NCBI GenBank assembly: GCA_035550375.1
Contig: DASZPH010000085.1
Location: forward strand, 1 to 64,000
Origin: DASSFG01 sp035550375
Lineage (GTDB): Bacteria > Planctomycetota > Planctomycetia > Pirellulales > JAICIG01
DNA length: 64,000 bases
Direction: 5' to 3'
The position numbers and the translations under genes are program-made. Shown here in pieces: positions 42,803 to 52,289 of the stretch; the first letter of the stretch is position 1; every line of letters begins with the position of its first letter. The notes under the pieces are model-generated. The model searched no databases, was not told the origin of the DNA, and saw only the letters and a list, made by a program, of their open reading frames with translations.

Positions 42803-44929
42803 TCAGCTTGGGCTGGGCAATCCGGCGTCCAGATCCGGTTGCTTCACGATCAGCACGTTGTCGCCAAAGTCTTCTTCTTCGTCTTCGAGGATTTTGTTTC
42901 CACTCTTGTCTAGTTTAACGTCGGCTTCAGCAGTTTTGCGTTTCGCGACGTTGACCAGCCGTTCGTAGAGCTTATCGCGATCCGATTGGTTGATGGAGCT
43001 AACAGCCGTGGCGACCTCGCCCAGGTAGCGAAGGAACACGTTTCGTCTTTCTCCTTCTTGCTTCACCCGCAAGCGCCGTCGCAGATACATGCTCAGCTTG
43101 CGTCCCACGGCCTGCAGCGCCAGCCGCAGCTCTTTTTGAATTTCCGGGTAGGAGGCCACTGCTTCCTTCGATTCGCTCGTGAACGGCACCCACACGCTGG
43201 CCATGTGAACCATGATGGTCACCGGGCCGTTGGGCAGCGCGCCGCGCGACTGGGTCAGGCCGTAGGCCCGCCAGTTGGTGCCGGCGATCGTTTGCGTGAT
43301 GGCGCACGCGCCGGGCTGAAACTGCAACGGCACGCGATTGGCAAACCGCATGACGTTCATCGTCTGCCCGTCCTCCAGACTCACCGACCGCATGGCGGTA
43401 TGCAGTTTGGCAATCTCAGGCGGCTTCAGTTTGCCGGGCGACATCCGCTGGCCAAGATCGGCCTCCTTCAAAATCTTTTCGGCTCCTTCGGAACCCATGC
43501 CATTGAATGTGCTGATCAAGAACTGCCGCAGACTGCGGGCATCGCTCTCCGACAACACCTCCGTGAGCGCCTCGAGCGAGATCTTTTGGGCCGTGCTCAC
43601 TCCGCCGTAGGCCAGCGCCGCTTCGATAACGAACGGATTGCCTCGGTAGACAGCCGGTGGTCGCGTCGCGGCCACGTAGAACTCGCCCGGCACAACCTTG
43701 TGCAGCCCTTTGAGGAGCAGTTCCTCGCCGATTGGCACCAGGCAGTCGGTCGCCGGAGAGCCGATCTTCGTCTGCTGAATGGCCTGAAAGAGCGAATCGG
43801 CCTCATGCCGCCCAATCTTGGTCGTCGAGGCCCGCACGCTTAGCTTGGCCGTTTCGCAAATCTTGCGAGCGACGCCCGGGCTGACGCGCGAGAAGCTCGT
43901 CGTCAAGAACTGCGACAGCGTGCTGGCCTTCGTGTCCTTGAGCATCGTCATCAGGCGGCCGAGTTCGACGCCGTAGGGGTGCGGCTTGATCTCTTTCGGC
44001 TCCGGCGGCAGGTCGGTGGTCGACCGTTCGTAGAGGGTCTCGTTCCCTTCCGGATCCACGTAGTGCAGCGTGACGTGCGGATTGGCGATGGCCGTCTGTT
44101 CCAGATACTCGTCGACGCTGCCGCGGCCGCGCTGGTAGCGAGCCTCCAATTCGATCGTTACGCGCGTGCCGTGATCGAGCTCAATCCATTCGATCTCGTG
44201 CTTTTCGATGACTTTGCGCCCCGACTCGCCGGGCGGAATATCGACCCCCTCACCTTTGCCGTTGAGGATTTCGGGGCGGTTCTTCTTGGTGTCGATCTGG
44301 ATCTCGTAATAGTGGGCCGGCTTGCGGGGAGACACTTTGGAGATGATTTTCACCGGCTTGCCGGTCGTGAGCACGCCGTACATGCCGGCGGCGCTAATGC
44401 CGATCCCCTGCTGGCCGCGGCTCATCCGCAGGCGGTGAAACTTGGAGCCGTAGAGCAGCTTGCCGAAGATGTTCGGGATCTGGGCTTTCAAAATACCCGG
44501 CCCGTTGTCCTGGATGCCCACCTTGAAGCGGTTGGGCGAGGTCTGCTCCACGTGAACCCAGACTTCGGGCAAAATGCCCCCCTCCTCGCAGGCGTCGAGC
44601 GAGTTGTCGACCGCCTCCTTGATCGTGGTCAAGAGGGCCTTGCGCGGGTTGTCGAAGCCAAGCAGGTGGCGGTTCTTGGCGAAAAACTCGCTGACCGAGA
44701 TATCGCGCTGGCTGGCGGCCATCGACTCGGCCGTGGCCCTGCGTTTGCGAGCGGAGCCGTTCGAGGCGGCCGGCGGTTCGTGGCCGTTGGAGTCGTGAGC
44801 GGCACCGTTAGCAGATCCGTTCTGCCCCTTCTCGGCGGTGCTGGCCGAAGAGTCTTGCGAGGAGGTTGCGAGCTCCGTTTCGCCGATCAAGTCTGACCTC
44901 CGTGCGTCTGAGTTGCGGGCGTGCTTCAT
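42803..44929 (-). CDS. DNA topoisomerase VI subunit B
   Basis: 708 residues from ATG 44929 (an upstream ATG adds 12 residues). A Ser/Ala-rich tail covers about residues 1-55. The GHKL ATPase domain: ALLTTIKEAVDNSLDACEEG (N box), VGIQDNGPGI (G1) and RGQQGIGISAAGMYGVLTTG (lid and G2). HTAMRSVSLEDGQTMNVMRF and the C-terminal QTIAGTNWRAYGLTQSRGAL follow the TopVIB plan with H2TH and transducer domains. It sits upstream of subunit A in one operon. Confidence 0.92.
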   Translation of the reverse strand: MKHARNSDARRSDLIGETELATSSQDSSASTAEKGQNGSANGAAHDSNGHEPPAASNGSARKRRATAESMAASQRDISVSEFFAKNRHLLGFDNPRKALLTTIKEAVDNSLDACEEGGILPEVWVHVEQTSPNRFKVGIQDNGPGILKAQIPNIFGKLLYGSKFHRLRMSRGQQGIGISAAGMYGVLTTGKPVKIISKVSPRKPAHYYEIQIDTKKNRPEILNGKGEGVDIPPGESGRKVIEKHEIEWIELDHGTRVTIELEARYQRGRGSVDEYLEQTAIANPHVTLHYVDPEGNETLYERSTTDLPPEPKEIKPHPYGVELGRLMTMLKDTKASTLSQFLTTSFSRVSPGVARKICETAKLSVRASTTKIGRHEADSLFQAIQQTKIGSPATDCLVPIGEELLLKGLHKVVPGEFYVAATRPPAVYRGNPFVIEAALAYGGVSTAQKISLEALTEVLSESDARSLRQFLISTFNGMGSEGAEKILKEADLGQRMSPGKLKPPEIAKLHTAMRSVSLEDGQTMNVMRFANRVPLQFQPGACAITQTIAGTNWRAYGLTQSRGALPNGPVTIMVHMASVWVPFTSESKEAVASYPEIQKELRLALQAVGRKLSMYLRRRLRVKQEGERRNVFLRYLGEVATAVSSINQSDRDKLYERLVNVAKRKTAEADVKLDKSGNKILEDEEEDFGDNVLIVKQPDLDAGLPSPS

Positions 44930-45256
44930 CTGGGGGAAAGGCGGCGAAACCGCCAGCGACGGCATTGCCAGCGACAGCGGGGATTATGCCATGCTGGCGG
45001 GCTGCAAGAAAAGACGAATTGTTGCCCCAATTATAGCCCGGCGTTCGACCGCGGCTCCCCTCTCCCTTCGGGAAAGGGTTAGGGTGAGGGCGGCTTGCGC
45101 CGGAGTACAGCATCACTAAATGGGGGAGCTTCAAAGTGCCCAGCTCCAAGTTTTCCTTTGCGCGCGTCGTGCAACCCATCGGCTTGCGCCGGTGAGCTGG
45201 TGTCTCATGCCAGTCGCCCTCACCTTCGCGCTCTCCCTGCCGAATCTGACGTTGCC
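44930..45256. other. Intergenic region with a common GC-rich interspersed repeat
   Basis: No supported gene. Around 45058-45095 the sequence CCTCTCCCTTCGGGAAAGGG followed by TTAGGGTGAGGG is of the type found scattered in many bacterial genomes, and its first half forms a hairpin. The rest shows nothing I recognise. Confidence 0.45.
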
Positions 45257-45955
45257 CTACGGCGGAATCAACGAGTCGATGTGGGAGCGAAGCTCTTTGT
45301 CGAGAAGACCGGACAGGATTCGGAGAAACTTCAGGGCCTCCTTCAACTGCCCCCGCGTGATGTTCAGTGCCAAGCCCGTGTGGGCAACACGATGGCGCCG
45401 ATTGACGATTTCCTCTAGCTTGTCTGGGATAAAGGTCGCCGCCTCTGGCTTGCGCCATGCCCTATGGAACGGCGTGCGGATCTTACCAAAGATGTCCGAG
45501 ACACCGAGGTCGCCAAAAAGGGACTTTACCGTATTAGAGCTCGGATTGCTCTGCGTCGAACTCAGGGCCTCCGGGTCGATGATGTCGGCAGCGATCTTGG
45601 CGCATGCCATCTTGATGTTGGGCAGACGATCGGCTCTGTCGGTTTTGACATGACGCGGTCCTTTGATCGCCGCGTCGAGGCAGTAGAAGACGCTGTTGAC
45701 TCGCATTTTTTCAGGAAGGTTGGTGAACGGGACCTTCGGAGGCTGCACGGTCAACTCAGACAGATGTTCGACGATTGCCGCCTTGATGAAGGCTTCGAAA
45801 CTGGCGACCATGAGGACCGCCGCGGCGCCACGGAGCCCAGCAACCTTGGCCTCGTCAGCTTTGCGCGGAGGATTATCATAGACCCTTTCAAGTTCGGTTA
45901 GCTGTTCTGCGATTCCAAGTGAGGCAATAAAGTTGTCGAGCGCTTTCGACGCCAT
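45257..45955 (-). CDS. MAE_28990/RiboL-PSP-type HEPN protein
   Basis: 232 residues from ATG 45955, directly after the stop of the DUF262 gene. The N-terminal part (AAVLMVASFEAFIKAAIVEH) has the helix with the 'SFE-F' pattern of HEPN proteins; EIVNRRHRVAHTG holds the R-x4-6-H active-site motif of HEPN RNases near residue 190. The family is found with DUF262 proteins and restriction-like modules and is probably an abortive-infection type RNase. The tight link to the DUF262 gene supports this (inference). Confidence 0.78.
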   Translation of the reverse strand: MASKALDNFIASLGIAEQLTELERVYDNPPRKADEAKVAGLRGAAAVLMVASFEAFIKAAIVEHLSELTVQPPKVPFTNLPEKMRVNSVFYCLDAAIKGPRHVKTDRADRLPNIKMACAKIAADIIDPEALSSTQSNPSSNTVKSLFGDLGVSDIFGKIRTPFHRAWRKPEAATFIPDKLEEIVNRRHRVAHTGLALNITRGQLKEALKFLRILSGLLDKELRSHIDSLIPP

Positions 45956-47086
45956 TTACTTGTCACCTCCAAACGGAAGCAACAGAGCGCGGACCTTCGT
46001 GACGCGGTACTGGAACAGATTGGGGGTATTTGTCCCGGTCGTGATCGACTGTTGGAAGTCATGGTCTTCGAAGAGGTGCGTAAAGCCTGCGATTATGTCG
46101 TCTTGCTTTCGGCGTAGCTTGTCGTCCTTCAGACCATAGCATGCGAACATCTGGGCATCGAACAGCGACGCAAGGACTTGACGTCGCCATTGCTTCTTCG
46201 CCGGCTGCCAGCGCTGGAACGCGTGGTCTCCAAAGGCAGCTTCGACGCATGCCAAGGTGTTCAAGAAGTCTTGTTTGAGGCGATCGAGCTTCTTGCTCGG
46301 CATCCTCTGGTTGACGACCATGTATTCATCGAGGGCGCTCTGAAGGCGGCTGGTAAATGAGTGCCAGGTGTCCTTGAATACGCAGAACCGCAACAGGAAC
46401 TCGACATCGCGCATCTCCTGATAGATAGCGGATTCGGCCTTGCTCTTGATCCCGAGCAGCTTGTGAAAAAGCGGATGCTCGGACGTATCAAGGAGCATAT
46501 CGTTGAGCGGCCCGGGATACGTGCTGTTGCGAATCTCCTGGGCATTGAGCCGTACACCGCCTGTGTTGAGCCGTTTGAACACCTCGAACTTGATGTCCTG
46601 GTCCGACTGGCGCAGCACAATAATGACGCGGATGGTCGGGCGCGTCTTGATCACCGCCTGAAAATCAGGCGGCAACTCATCGAATCTGCGATTGTTGATG
46701 TCCGCAAAGACCTCAAGGTTTCGTAGACGGAGCCTCCCCATCATGAAGTCGTGGATGGCCGTCAATCGTTGTTTGCCGTCGATCACGGAATACTGGCCGT
46801 ACTTGTCCTCGTTGAGGAAGACCGGTGGCACCGGGACGTTCATCAGGAAGGATTCGATCAGCTTCGACTGCCGGTCATCGTCCCAACGGAATCGCCGCTG
46901 GTACTTAGGCTGGAGGTCGATCGTCTTGGCCTTTACGAGGTCCGATAAGGTGCTGAGGTTGTAGTCGACGACGCTGGTCAGAAGCTCACGTTGCTTCTCT
47001 TCCCAAAACTTGACCGGCGCTGCTTCCTCTGCTTCGAGCAGTTCGTCGGTTTCCTCGATGTCCCGGTGATCAGTGTTGTCCGACAT
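45956..47086 (-). CDS. DUF262 (GmrSD-type, ParB/Srx-like) protein
   Basis: 376 residues from ATG 47086 (a start 36 bases upstream is also possible). Residues about 55-240 are the DUF262 domain: IDLQPKYQRRFRWDDDRQSK (R-x-F-x-W-x), IESFLMNVPVPPVFL and VIDGKQRLTAIHDFM (DGxQR motif), with FKRLNTGGVRLNAQEIRNS. In GmrSD and related systems this domain hydrolyses nucleotides and acts in DNA restriction. The usual C-terminal DUF1524 HNH nuclease was not seen; instead the partner is the HEPN protein. Confidence 0.85.
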   Translation of the reverse strand: MSDNTDHRDIEETDELLEAEEAAPVKFWEEKQRELLTSVVDYNLSTLSDLVKAKTIDLQPKYQRRFRWDDDRQSKLIESFLMNVPVPPVFLNEDKYGQYSVIDGKQRLTAIHDFMMGRLRLRNLEVFADINNRRFDELPPDFQAVIKTRPTIRVIIVLRQSDQDIKFEVFKRLNTGGVRLNAQEIRNSTYPGPLNDMLLDTSEHPLFHKLLGIKSKAESAIYQEMRDVEFLLRFCVFKDTWHSFTSRLQSALDEYMVVNQRMPSKKLDRLKQDFLNTLACVEAAFGDHAFQRWQPAKKQWRRQVLASLFDAQMFACYGLKDDKLRRKQDDIIAGFTHLFEDHDFQQSITTGTNTPNLFQYRVTKVRALLLPFGGDK

Positions 47087-47355
47087 GCAAAAGCCCTGGA
47101 TAGGTGGCGTAGACACCCCCATTTTACCCGATCAACCAGCCGTCAGACGATGGGTTGCTCAGATTATCTTATCCGGACTTGCAATCGGCAAAGTATCGCC
47201 GGGTCCCACCTTCCCGGGTGAACTCCACGCTTCGGCGGACAAGTGACGCACAGGCAGCCGCGTGATGCGTAGGCACACCAGCCCTGCGGACCGCGATGGC
47301 CTACGCCGCGTCAGTACAGGCTGTCGCGGGGCCTGTGACGAGCGACGACCCATCT
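47087..47355. other. Gap between the DUF262 and methyltransferase genes
   Basis: About 270 bases without a supported gene. The three genes of this cassette point the same way but may not share one transcript because of this gap. Confidence 0.35.
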
Positions 47356-48330
47356 CTAGGCAAACTCGAGCCGAGCGACGTTGAAGACGCTGGCCAGCTC
47401 GTTTTTCAGCCGCTTTTGGGTAAGGGCGAAGTATGCCGCATCGATTTCGTAGCCGATGCTGTTTCTTCCCCAAAGTGCTGCCGCAAGCGTCGTCGTGCCA
47501 GTGCCGAGGAACGGGTCAAGGACTGTATCGCCGACAAACGAGAACATACGGACGAGCCGCTCCGCGAGCTCTAGCGGATAGGGTGCCGGGTGCTGCCGGG
47601 TCGAAGCGCCGGTCAAGCCTCTCCACATTTGCTGGAACCAAGCCTTGTGGTTCGCGTCAGACAGCACGCTCAGAACCTTCGTCGCCATCTCCGGTGACCG
47701 GTAGCCGCCGGGCTTGCGCTGCATGAGGATGAACTCGATGTCGTTCTTGATTACGGCGTTCGGCTCGTAGGGCTTTCCAAGGAACGACGAGCCATTGCCA
47801 TCGGCCTCGAACTTCGCGTTGGTGATCTTCTGCCAGATAATCGGGGCCAAGTTGTCGTAACCGATCCGTCGGCAGTGCTCGGTAATAGACGCATGGAGTG
47901 GCACGACGGTATGCCTGCCGTTGTTCTGCCGGCGTGAAAGGCAGACATCGCCGACGACGCAGACGAGGCGCCCACCGGGTACTAGGGCATCGAAACACTG
48001 CTGCCAGACTTTGTCCAACTCTGTCAGAAACGTCTCGTAGTCGGCCACATAGCCAAGCTGACCCTCGGTTCTCCGGTATTCCTTGAGCGTCCAGTAGGGC
48101 GGGCTGGTGACGATGAGATGGACGCTGCTCGGCGTGAGTTCCTTCATCACCCGCGAGTCACGGTTGAAGAGGCAGTGACTCGTTGGGATCTGCCGGACGG
48201 CGCGCTCAATTCTCGAGACAAGATTCTTGTCCTTCGCGATGCGAGGAATGTCACGCTGATGGTCGTCAAGCGAGCGCAGCTCATTCGGCAGATACTCTTC
48301 AAGCGCCAAGATTCCGTTCGCCATCGCCAT
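47356..48330 (-). CDS. Site-specific DNA methyltransferase (N4-cytosine or N6-adenine)
   Basis: 324 residues from ATG 48330; an in-frame ATG at 48390 is possible. Motif IV is IVTSPPYW and comes before motif I DPFLGTGTTTLAA, the order of beta-class enzymes such as M.PvuII. VCVVGDVCL and the SFVGDTVLDPF segment fit the family. The TSPPYW form is common in N4-cytosine methyltransferases but is not proof. No restriction nuclease of a standard type is next to it; the DUF262 and HEPN genes are its neighbours, which suggests self-protection in a restriction-like module. Confidence 0.88.
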   Translation of the reverse strand: MAMANGILALEEYLPNELRSLDDHQRDIPRIAKDKNLVSRIERAVRQIPTSHCLFNRDSRVMKELTPSSVHLIVTSPPYWTLKEYRRTEGQLGYVADYETFLTELDKVWQQCFDALVPGGRLVCVVGDVCLSRRQNNGRHTVVPLHASITEHCRRIGYDNLAPIIWQKITNAKFEADGNGSSFLGKPYEPNAVIKNDIEFILMQRKPGGYRSPEMATKVLSVLSDANHKAWFQQMWRGLTGASTRQHPAPYPLELAERLVRMFSFVGDTVLDPFLGTGTTTLAAALWGRNSIGYEIDAAYFALTQKRLKNELASVFNVARLEFA

Positions 48331-48483
48331 CGGGTCAAACTCCACACCTGAAGTGGACAAGACGGACGCTTGCCCTGGTAGTAGGAACACTTGCTTTCGG
48401 CCGGGTGGCCTGGCCTAAGGCTTCGGTGACTGCCCTTCTGGCCGAGTTCATTGTACCGGTGTTATTTCGCGATTCAAAAACGG

Positions 48484-49842
48484 TTACTTTCCGATGCAAA
48501 AGCGGCTGAAGACGCGGTCGAGAATGTCGTCGGTGTAGACGACGCCGGCGACCTCGCCCAGGTGGCTCAGGACGTCGCGCAGCTCGGCGACGATGAGTTC
48601 CTCGCCACCGGCCGATTCGACGAGAAGCTGGACACGCGACAACGCGTCGGTGGCCTGCCTCAAGCTTTCGCGGCAGCGTAGCGCGGTTGCGGCGACCACC
48701 GACGTCTCCGAGTTGCTCGCTTGAGCGAGGCCGCGGAGCCGCGCCCGCAACCGGTCGAGCCCCGCGCCGGTGCGACTGCTCGTTTCGATCGCGCCGGTAA
48801 TCATGGGTGCCCGGCAAGGCCGGTCGGCTTTCGTGAACACCACGACTCGTTCACGGCGAGCCGGCTCCCTTACCGACGCCTCCTCCTCGCTGGTCAGCTC
48901 GCGCGTCGCGTCGAGGCACAAGAGCTCGATTTCGGCTTGTCGTTGCTGCTGTCGGGTAGCCTCCTGGGCGGCCGTTTCGATGTGGTCAGCGGTCGCGCCC
49001 GCCAGTCCGGCCGTGTCGACCAATTCGCAGATGACACCATCAAGGTCGAGCCGCGCCGTCAGGTAATCTCGCGTCGTCCCGGCCCGGTCCGACACCAGCG
49101 CTTTTTGGCCGGTCAGGGCGTTAAAGAGCGAGCTCTTGCCGACGTTGGGGGCGCCGACCAGCACGGCCCGGACCGCGCTGGCCCCCTCGCCGCGAGCCTG
49201 CATTTGTGTGGCGAGGCGTTCGGCCGCGGCGAGGGCCGCGGACACGTGCCTCTGCAACTCGTGGCGGGAGATGAACTCGATGTCTTCCTCGGTGAAGTCG
49301 AGTCCCGCTTCCAGGTGCGCCAGAAGATCGAGCAAGTCGCCTCGCAAGCGGGCCAGGGGCGCCGCCAGTCCTCCGGCAAGTTGGGCGAGGGCCACGTCGA
49401 GCTCTTGGCGGCCGCGGGCGTCGATCACTCCGAGCACCGCTTCGGCTTGCGTCAGGTCGATACGCCCGGCCAGAAACGCCCGCAGGGTAAATTCTCCTGG
49501 CTGCGCCGGCCGGGCGCCGTGCAGGCACAGATGCGACAAGAGGGCTTCCAGCAACGGAGGTGAACCGAGGGTATGCAACTCGGCCGTCGGCTGGCGTGTG
49601 TAACTGCGCGACGACGGCCAGAGGTAGAGGACACCGGGCAGCGAAGCCGTCAGGCTCGGCAGCGCGAAGACGCCCGACAGGGCGGTCGGCCGACGCACGG
49701 CGGAGAGGGGTTGCCCGCCGTCAGGCACAAAGCACGCCTCGACGCAGGCCAAAGTACCCAAGCCGCTCACGCGCACGATGCCCCGCGCTGCTCCCCCCGG
49801 CGCCGAAGCGAGAGCCGCAATGGTGTCGTTCGGATCGAGCAT
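48484..49842 (-). CDS. mnmE: tRNA uridine-5-carboxymethylaminomethyl modification GTPase
   Basis: 452 residues. The start DPNDTIAALASAPGGAARGI (conserved 'DTIaAiaTppg') is the tetrahydrofolate-binding part. The G domain has GAPNVGKSSLFNAL (G1), DRAGTTRDYL (G2), DTAGLA (G3) and VVFTKADRPC (G4). The C-terminus ends FCIGK, the conserved Cys motif. With MnmG it modifies wobble uridines of tRNA. The protein has the usual length. Confidence 0.96.
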   Translation of the reverse strand: MLDPNDTIAALASAPGGAARGIVRVSGLGTLACVEACFVPDGGQPLSAVRRPTALSGVFALPSLTASLPGVLYLWPSSRSYTRQPTAELHTLGSPPLLEALLSHLCLHGARPAQPGEFTLRAFLAGRIDLTQAEAVLGVIDARGRQELDVALAQLAGGLAAPLARLRGDLLDLLAHLEAGLDFTEEDIEFISRHELQRHVSAALAAAERLATQMQARGEGASAVRAVLVGAPNVGKSSLFNALTGQKALVSDRAGTTRDYLTARLDLDGVICELVDTAGLAGATADHIETAAQEATRQQQRQAEIELLCLDATRELTSEEEASVREPARRERVVVFTKADRPCRAPMITGAIETSSRTGAGLDRLRARLRGLAQASNSETSVVAATALRCRESLRQATDALSRVQLLVESAGGEELIVAELRDVLSHLGEVAGVVYTDDILDRVFSRFCIGK

Positions 49843-49854
49843 GCGTTTGGGAGG

Positions 49855-49935
49855 AGGGGCTTCCTAGCCCGTCCGTGTTTCTAACTGGACGGCCTAGGAA
49901 GGCCGCCTAGGAAGGCCATCCTCCGTGAACGCCCC
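49855..49935. repeat. Interspersed hairpin repeat, copy 1
   Basis: CTTCCTAGCCCGTCC pairs with GGACGGCCTAGGAAG across a loop with one mismatch, then GGCCATCCTCCGTGA follows. The same arrangement occurs at 57787-57845. It lies between mnmE and yidC, both on the minus strand. Probably a REP-type or attenuator repeat of the genome. Confidence 0.65.
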
Positions 49936-49937
49936 AC

Positions 49938-52289
49938 TTACTTCCGAGGGCGCTGCTTCGACTTGCGGTTTCCCTTACCGCTGCCGTTCGGGCCGGGTGG
50001 GGAAGGCAAACGGGCCGCGGCTTCGCCCCCGGCCGTTGCGGCCCCTTTCGGCGCCGGCTTGGGAAGCAGCTTTCGTTCGGCGATGCCCCACAGGCTCGAC
50101 GCGATGAAATAGAGGCACAGTCCGCTGGCGACCTTAAAGAACATGACGCCCATGAAGATCATCATGTACTGCATCATCTTCTGCTGCATGGCCGCCTGCT
50201 CGTCGGTGGGCGGCGGCAGGAACATCTTCTGTTGCACGATGAACAGCGCGATCGTCACCAGCGGCAGCACGTTGAGATACGGCCCCAGCCAGCCGGCGGC
50301 CTCGTCGGTCAGAAAGTCGAACGGCAGGTAGGGCCGCCAGTACCAGAACATATCCGGAGCGCCCAGGTTAGAGCACCAGCGGAGGCTTTCGCTGATCAGG
50401 GGTGCCTGCCGCAGCTCGATGTCGACCGCTAGCGAGCGATAGAGGCCCAGAAAAATGGGCAACTGCACGAGAGCCGGCAGGCAGCCGCTGAGCGGATGGT
50501 AGTTGTTTTTGCGAAAAAGCTCTCGCTGGGCCCGCATCCGCTCTTCGGGGTTCTTATACTTGTCCGTCAGTTTTTTGAGCTCCGGCTGCAACTCCTGCAT
50601 CTTGGCGGCGTTGAGGGCCTGTTTGCGGCTCAGCGGGAACATGCACGACCGGACCAGCACCGTGAGCATGATGATCGCCAGCCCGTAGTTGCCCACGATG
50701 GCGTAGAAGAAGTGCAGAATCCGCAGCATCGGCTCGGACACCCAGCCGAACCAGCCGTAATAGACGAGATCGCCCATACCGGCGGGTTTGGCGTATTGCG
50801 CGAGCAAGTCGGGCCGCTTGGGACCGGCGAAGATCTGGAAGTCGCGAACGAGCAGTTTGCCCGGTTCGAGCTTCGAGGCGTCGCTGATCAACCGGCAGGA
50901 TGTGTCGACCAGCTTCTTCTTGTTTTTGTCTTGAGGCACGGGGCCGGCGCGGACGGGAAGCACCTTGGCAAAACGTGGATGAGTCTCCCCTTCCACCTGC
51001 GGGATTAGCATGCAGGCCACGTACTGGGCGTCGACGCCGGCGTAGACCAGATCGATGTCGGTATACGGCGGCGGCAATTCGTCGTCGGCCAGTCTCACGG
51101 CGTTGATCTGGTAGTATTTCGGGCGCTGCCCGGCTTCCGCTCCCATCAACGATATATCGCGCATGCCCGGCGACCCCGAGTGGCCGATCTTGGAATTGAG
51201 CGCGTACCACCAACCCTCGATCGGCAGACCGGTCGGGCCGTCGAGCCGGTAGGCCACTTCTTTGGCCTCTTCGCCCAGATTCTGCAGCTCGATTCGTAGA
51301 TTGAGGTGGTACGCCGGAAGGTGGGGGGCGTTATTGTCGCTTTCTTGGTCGGCGTCGGCTACGCGAGCGACGCTGTAGGTCTTGACGACCCGAAGTTGCT
51401 GTTTGTCGAGCACGTACTCGAAAGCGACCTCGTCGGGCTTATCCGGATCGCGCGGCAAGACCGTCCAATTCGAGCTCCGGAGGCGGACGCCGGGGAGTTC
51501 CTCCTCGTCGCCGGGGATGGTCTGACGGTCGATCTGGTCCAGCGTGAGCAGGAATGAAAGCGGGTCGCTCCCCTCCGGTCTGATCACTTGCAGCGGTTTG
51601 CGGGCGAGCGTCGCCGTGAGCGTTTGTTGTTTGCCCTGGCGGTCGACAGTCAGTTCGACCGTATCGCCCGGCTCATGCCCTCCCAGGAGATAGTCCAACG
51701 TCGCCGGCGTCGGAACGGCCTCTCCGTTGAGCGCCGTGACCAGGTCGCCTGGCTTAAGTCCCGCCTTGGCGGCCGGAGTGCCGGGTCCGACGACGCGCAC
51801 CAGGCAACCGGCCTTGTCGCGAGGCTTCGTCCCTTCGAGATGTCCCAGGTACCCGCTGCGATCATCGAGATCGTGAAAGCGGCGGCTGCTGAGCTCGATC
51901 CGCTCGACCGCCGCACCGCGGTTGGTCATGGTTACCAACATGCGGTAGGGTTCGTTCGGATCGGCCGAGCCGAGCGAAACCCATTCCGGCGCCGGTTCTT
52001 TTCGGACCGGCTCGTCGGGAGCGGGTTCGGCGGGCGCCTCCTTCTCGGCGTCGGGCTTCTCTGCGGGCTTGGGCTTTGAATTGGCGTCGGCCTTCTTGTC
52101 GGGGGCTACTTTATCGGGGACCTTCTTATCGGGCTCTTTTTCCCCTTTTGTGTCGCGCTTGGCCGCAACTTGAGCCGCCTTTTTGCGTGGAGCCGGGGGT
52201 TGGTTCTTCTGCACCCACCACATGATCGTGAAGTTCACGATCACGACGACGGCGGAGAGCGTCAGAAATGTAGCAAATCGCCTATCCAT
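49938..52289 (-). CDS. yidC: Membrane protein insertase YidC with an inserted PDZ domain
   Basis: 783 residues. The start FATFLTLSAVVVIVNFTIMW is the first membrane helix, followed by a Lys/Pro/Glu-rich linker. The periplasmic P1 domain contains an extra PDZ-like unit at about residues 165-230 (VGPGTPAAKAGLKPGDLVTA, VELTVDRQGKQQTLTATL). The conserved core is GWFGWVSEPMLRILHFFYAI, YGLAIIMLTVLVRSCMFPLS (with the functional Arg), CLPALVQLPIFLGLYRSLAV and FFKVASGLCLYFIASSLWGI. YidC inserts and folds inner-membrane proteins. A PDZ domain in YidC is unusual. Confidence 0.93.
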   Translation of the reverse strand: MDRRFATFLTLSAVVVIVNFTIMWWVQKNQPPAPRKKAAQVAAKRDTKGEKEPDKKVPDKVAPDKKADANSKPKPAEKPDAEKEAPAEPAPDEPVRKEPAPEWVSLGSADPNEPYRMLVTMTNRGAAVERIELSSRRFHDLDDRSGYLGHLEGTKPRDKAGCLVRVVGPGTPAAKAGLKPGDLVTALNGEAVPTPATLDYLLGGHEPGDTVELTVDRQGKQQTLTATLARKPLQVIRPEGSDPLSFLLTLDQIDRQTIPGDEEELPGVRLRSSNWTVLPRDPDKPDEVAFEYVLDKQQLRVVKTYSVARVADADQESDNNAPHLPAYHLNLRIELQNLGEEAKEVAYRLDGPTGLPIEGWWYALNSKIGHSGSPGMRDISLMGAEAGQRPKYYQINAVRLADDELPPPYTDIDLVYAGVDAQYVACMLIPQVEGETHPRFAKVLPVRAGPVPQDKNKKKLVDTSCRLISDASKLEPGKLLVRDFQIFAGPKRPDLLAQYAKPAGMGDLVYYGWFGWVSEPMLRILHFFYAIVGNYGLAIIMLTVLVRSCMFPLSRKQALNAAKMQELQPELKKLTDKYKNPEERMRAQRELFRKNNYHPLSGCLPALVQLPIFLGLYRSLAVDIELRQAPLISESLRWCSNLGAPDMFWYWRPYLPFDFLTDEAAGWLGPYLNVLPLVTIALFIVQQKMFLPPPTDEQAAMQQKMMQYMMIFMGVMFFKVASGLCLYFIASSLWGIAERKLLPKPAPKGAATAGGEAAARLPSPPGPNGSGKGNRKSKQRPRK

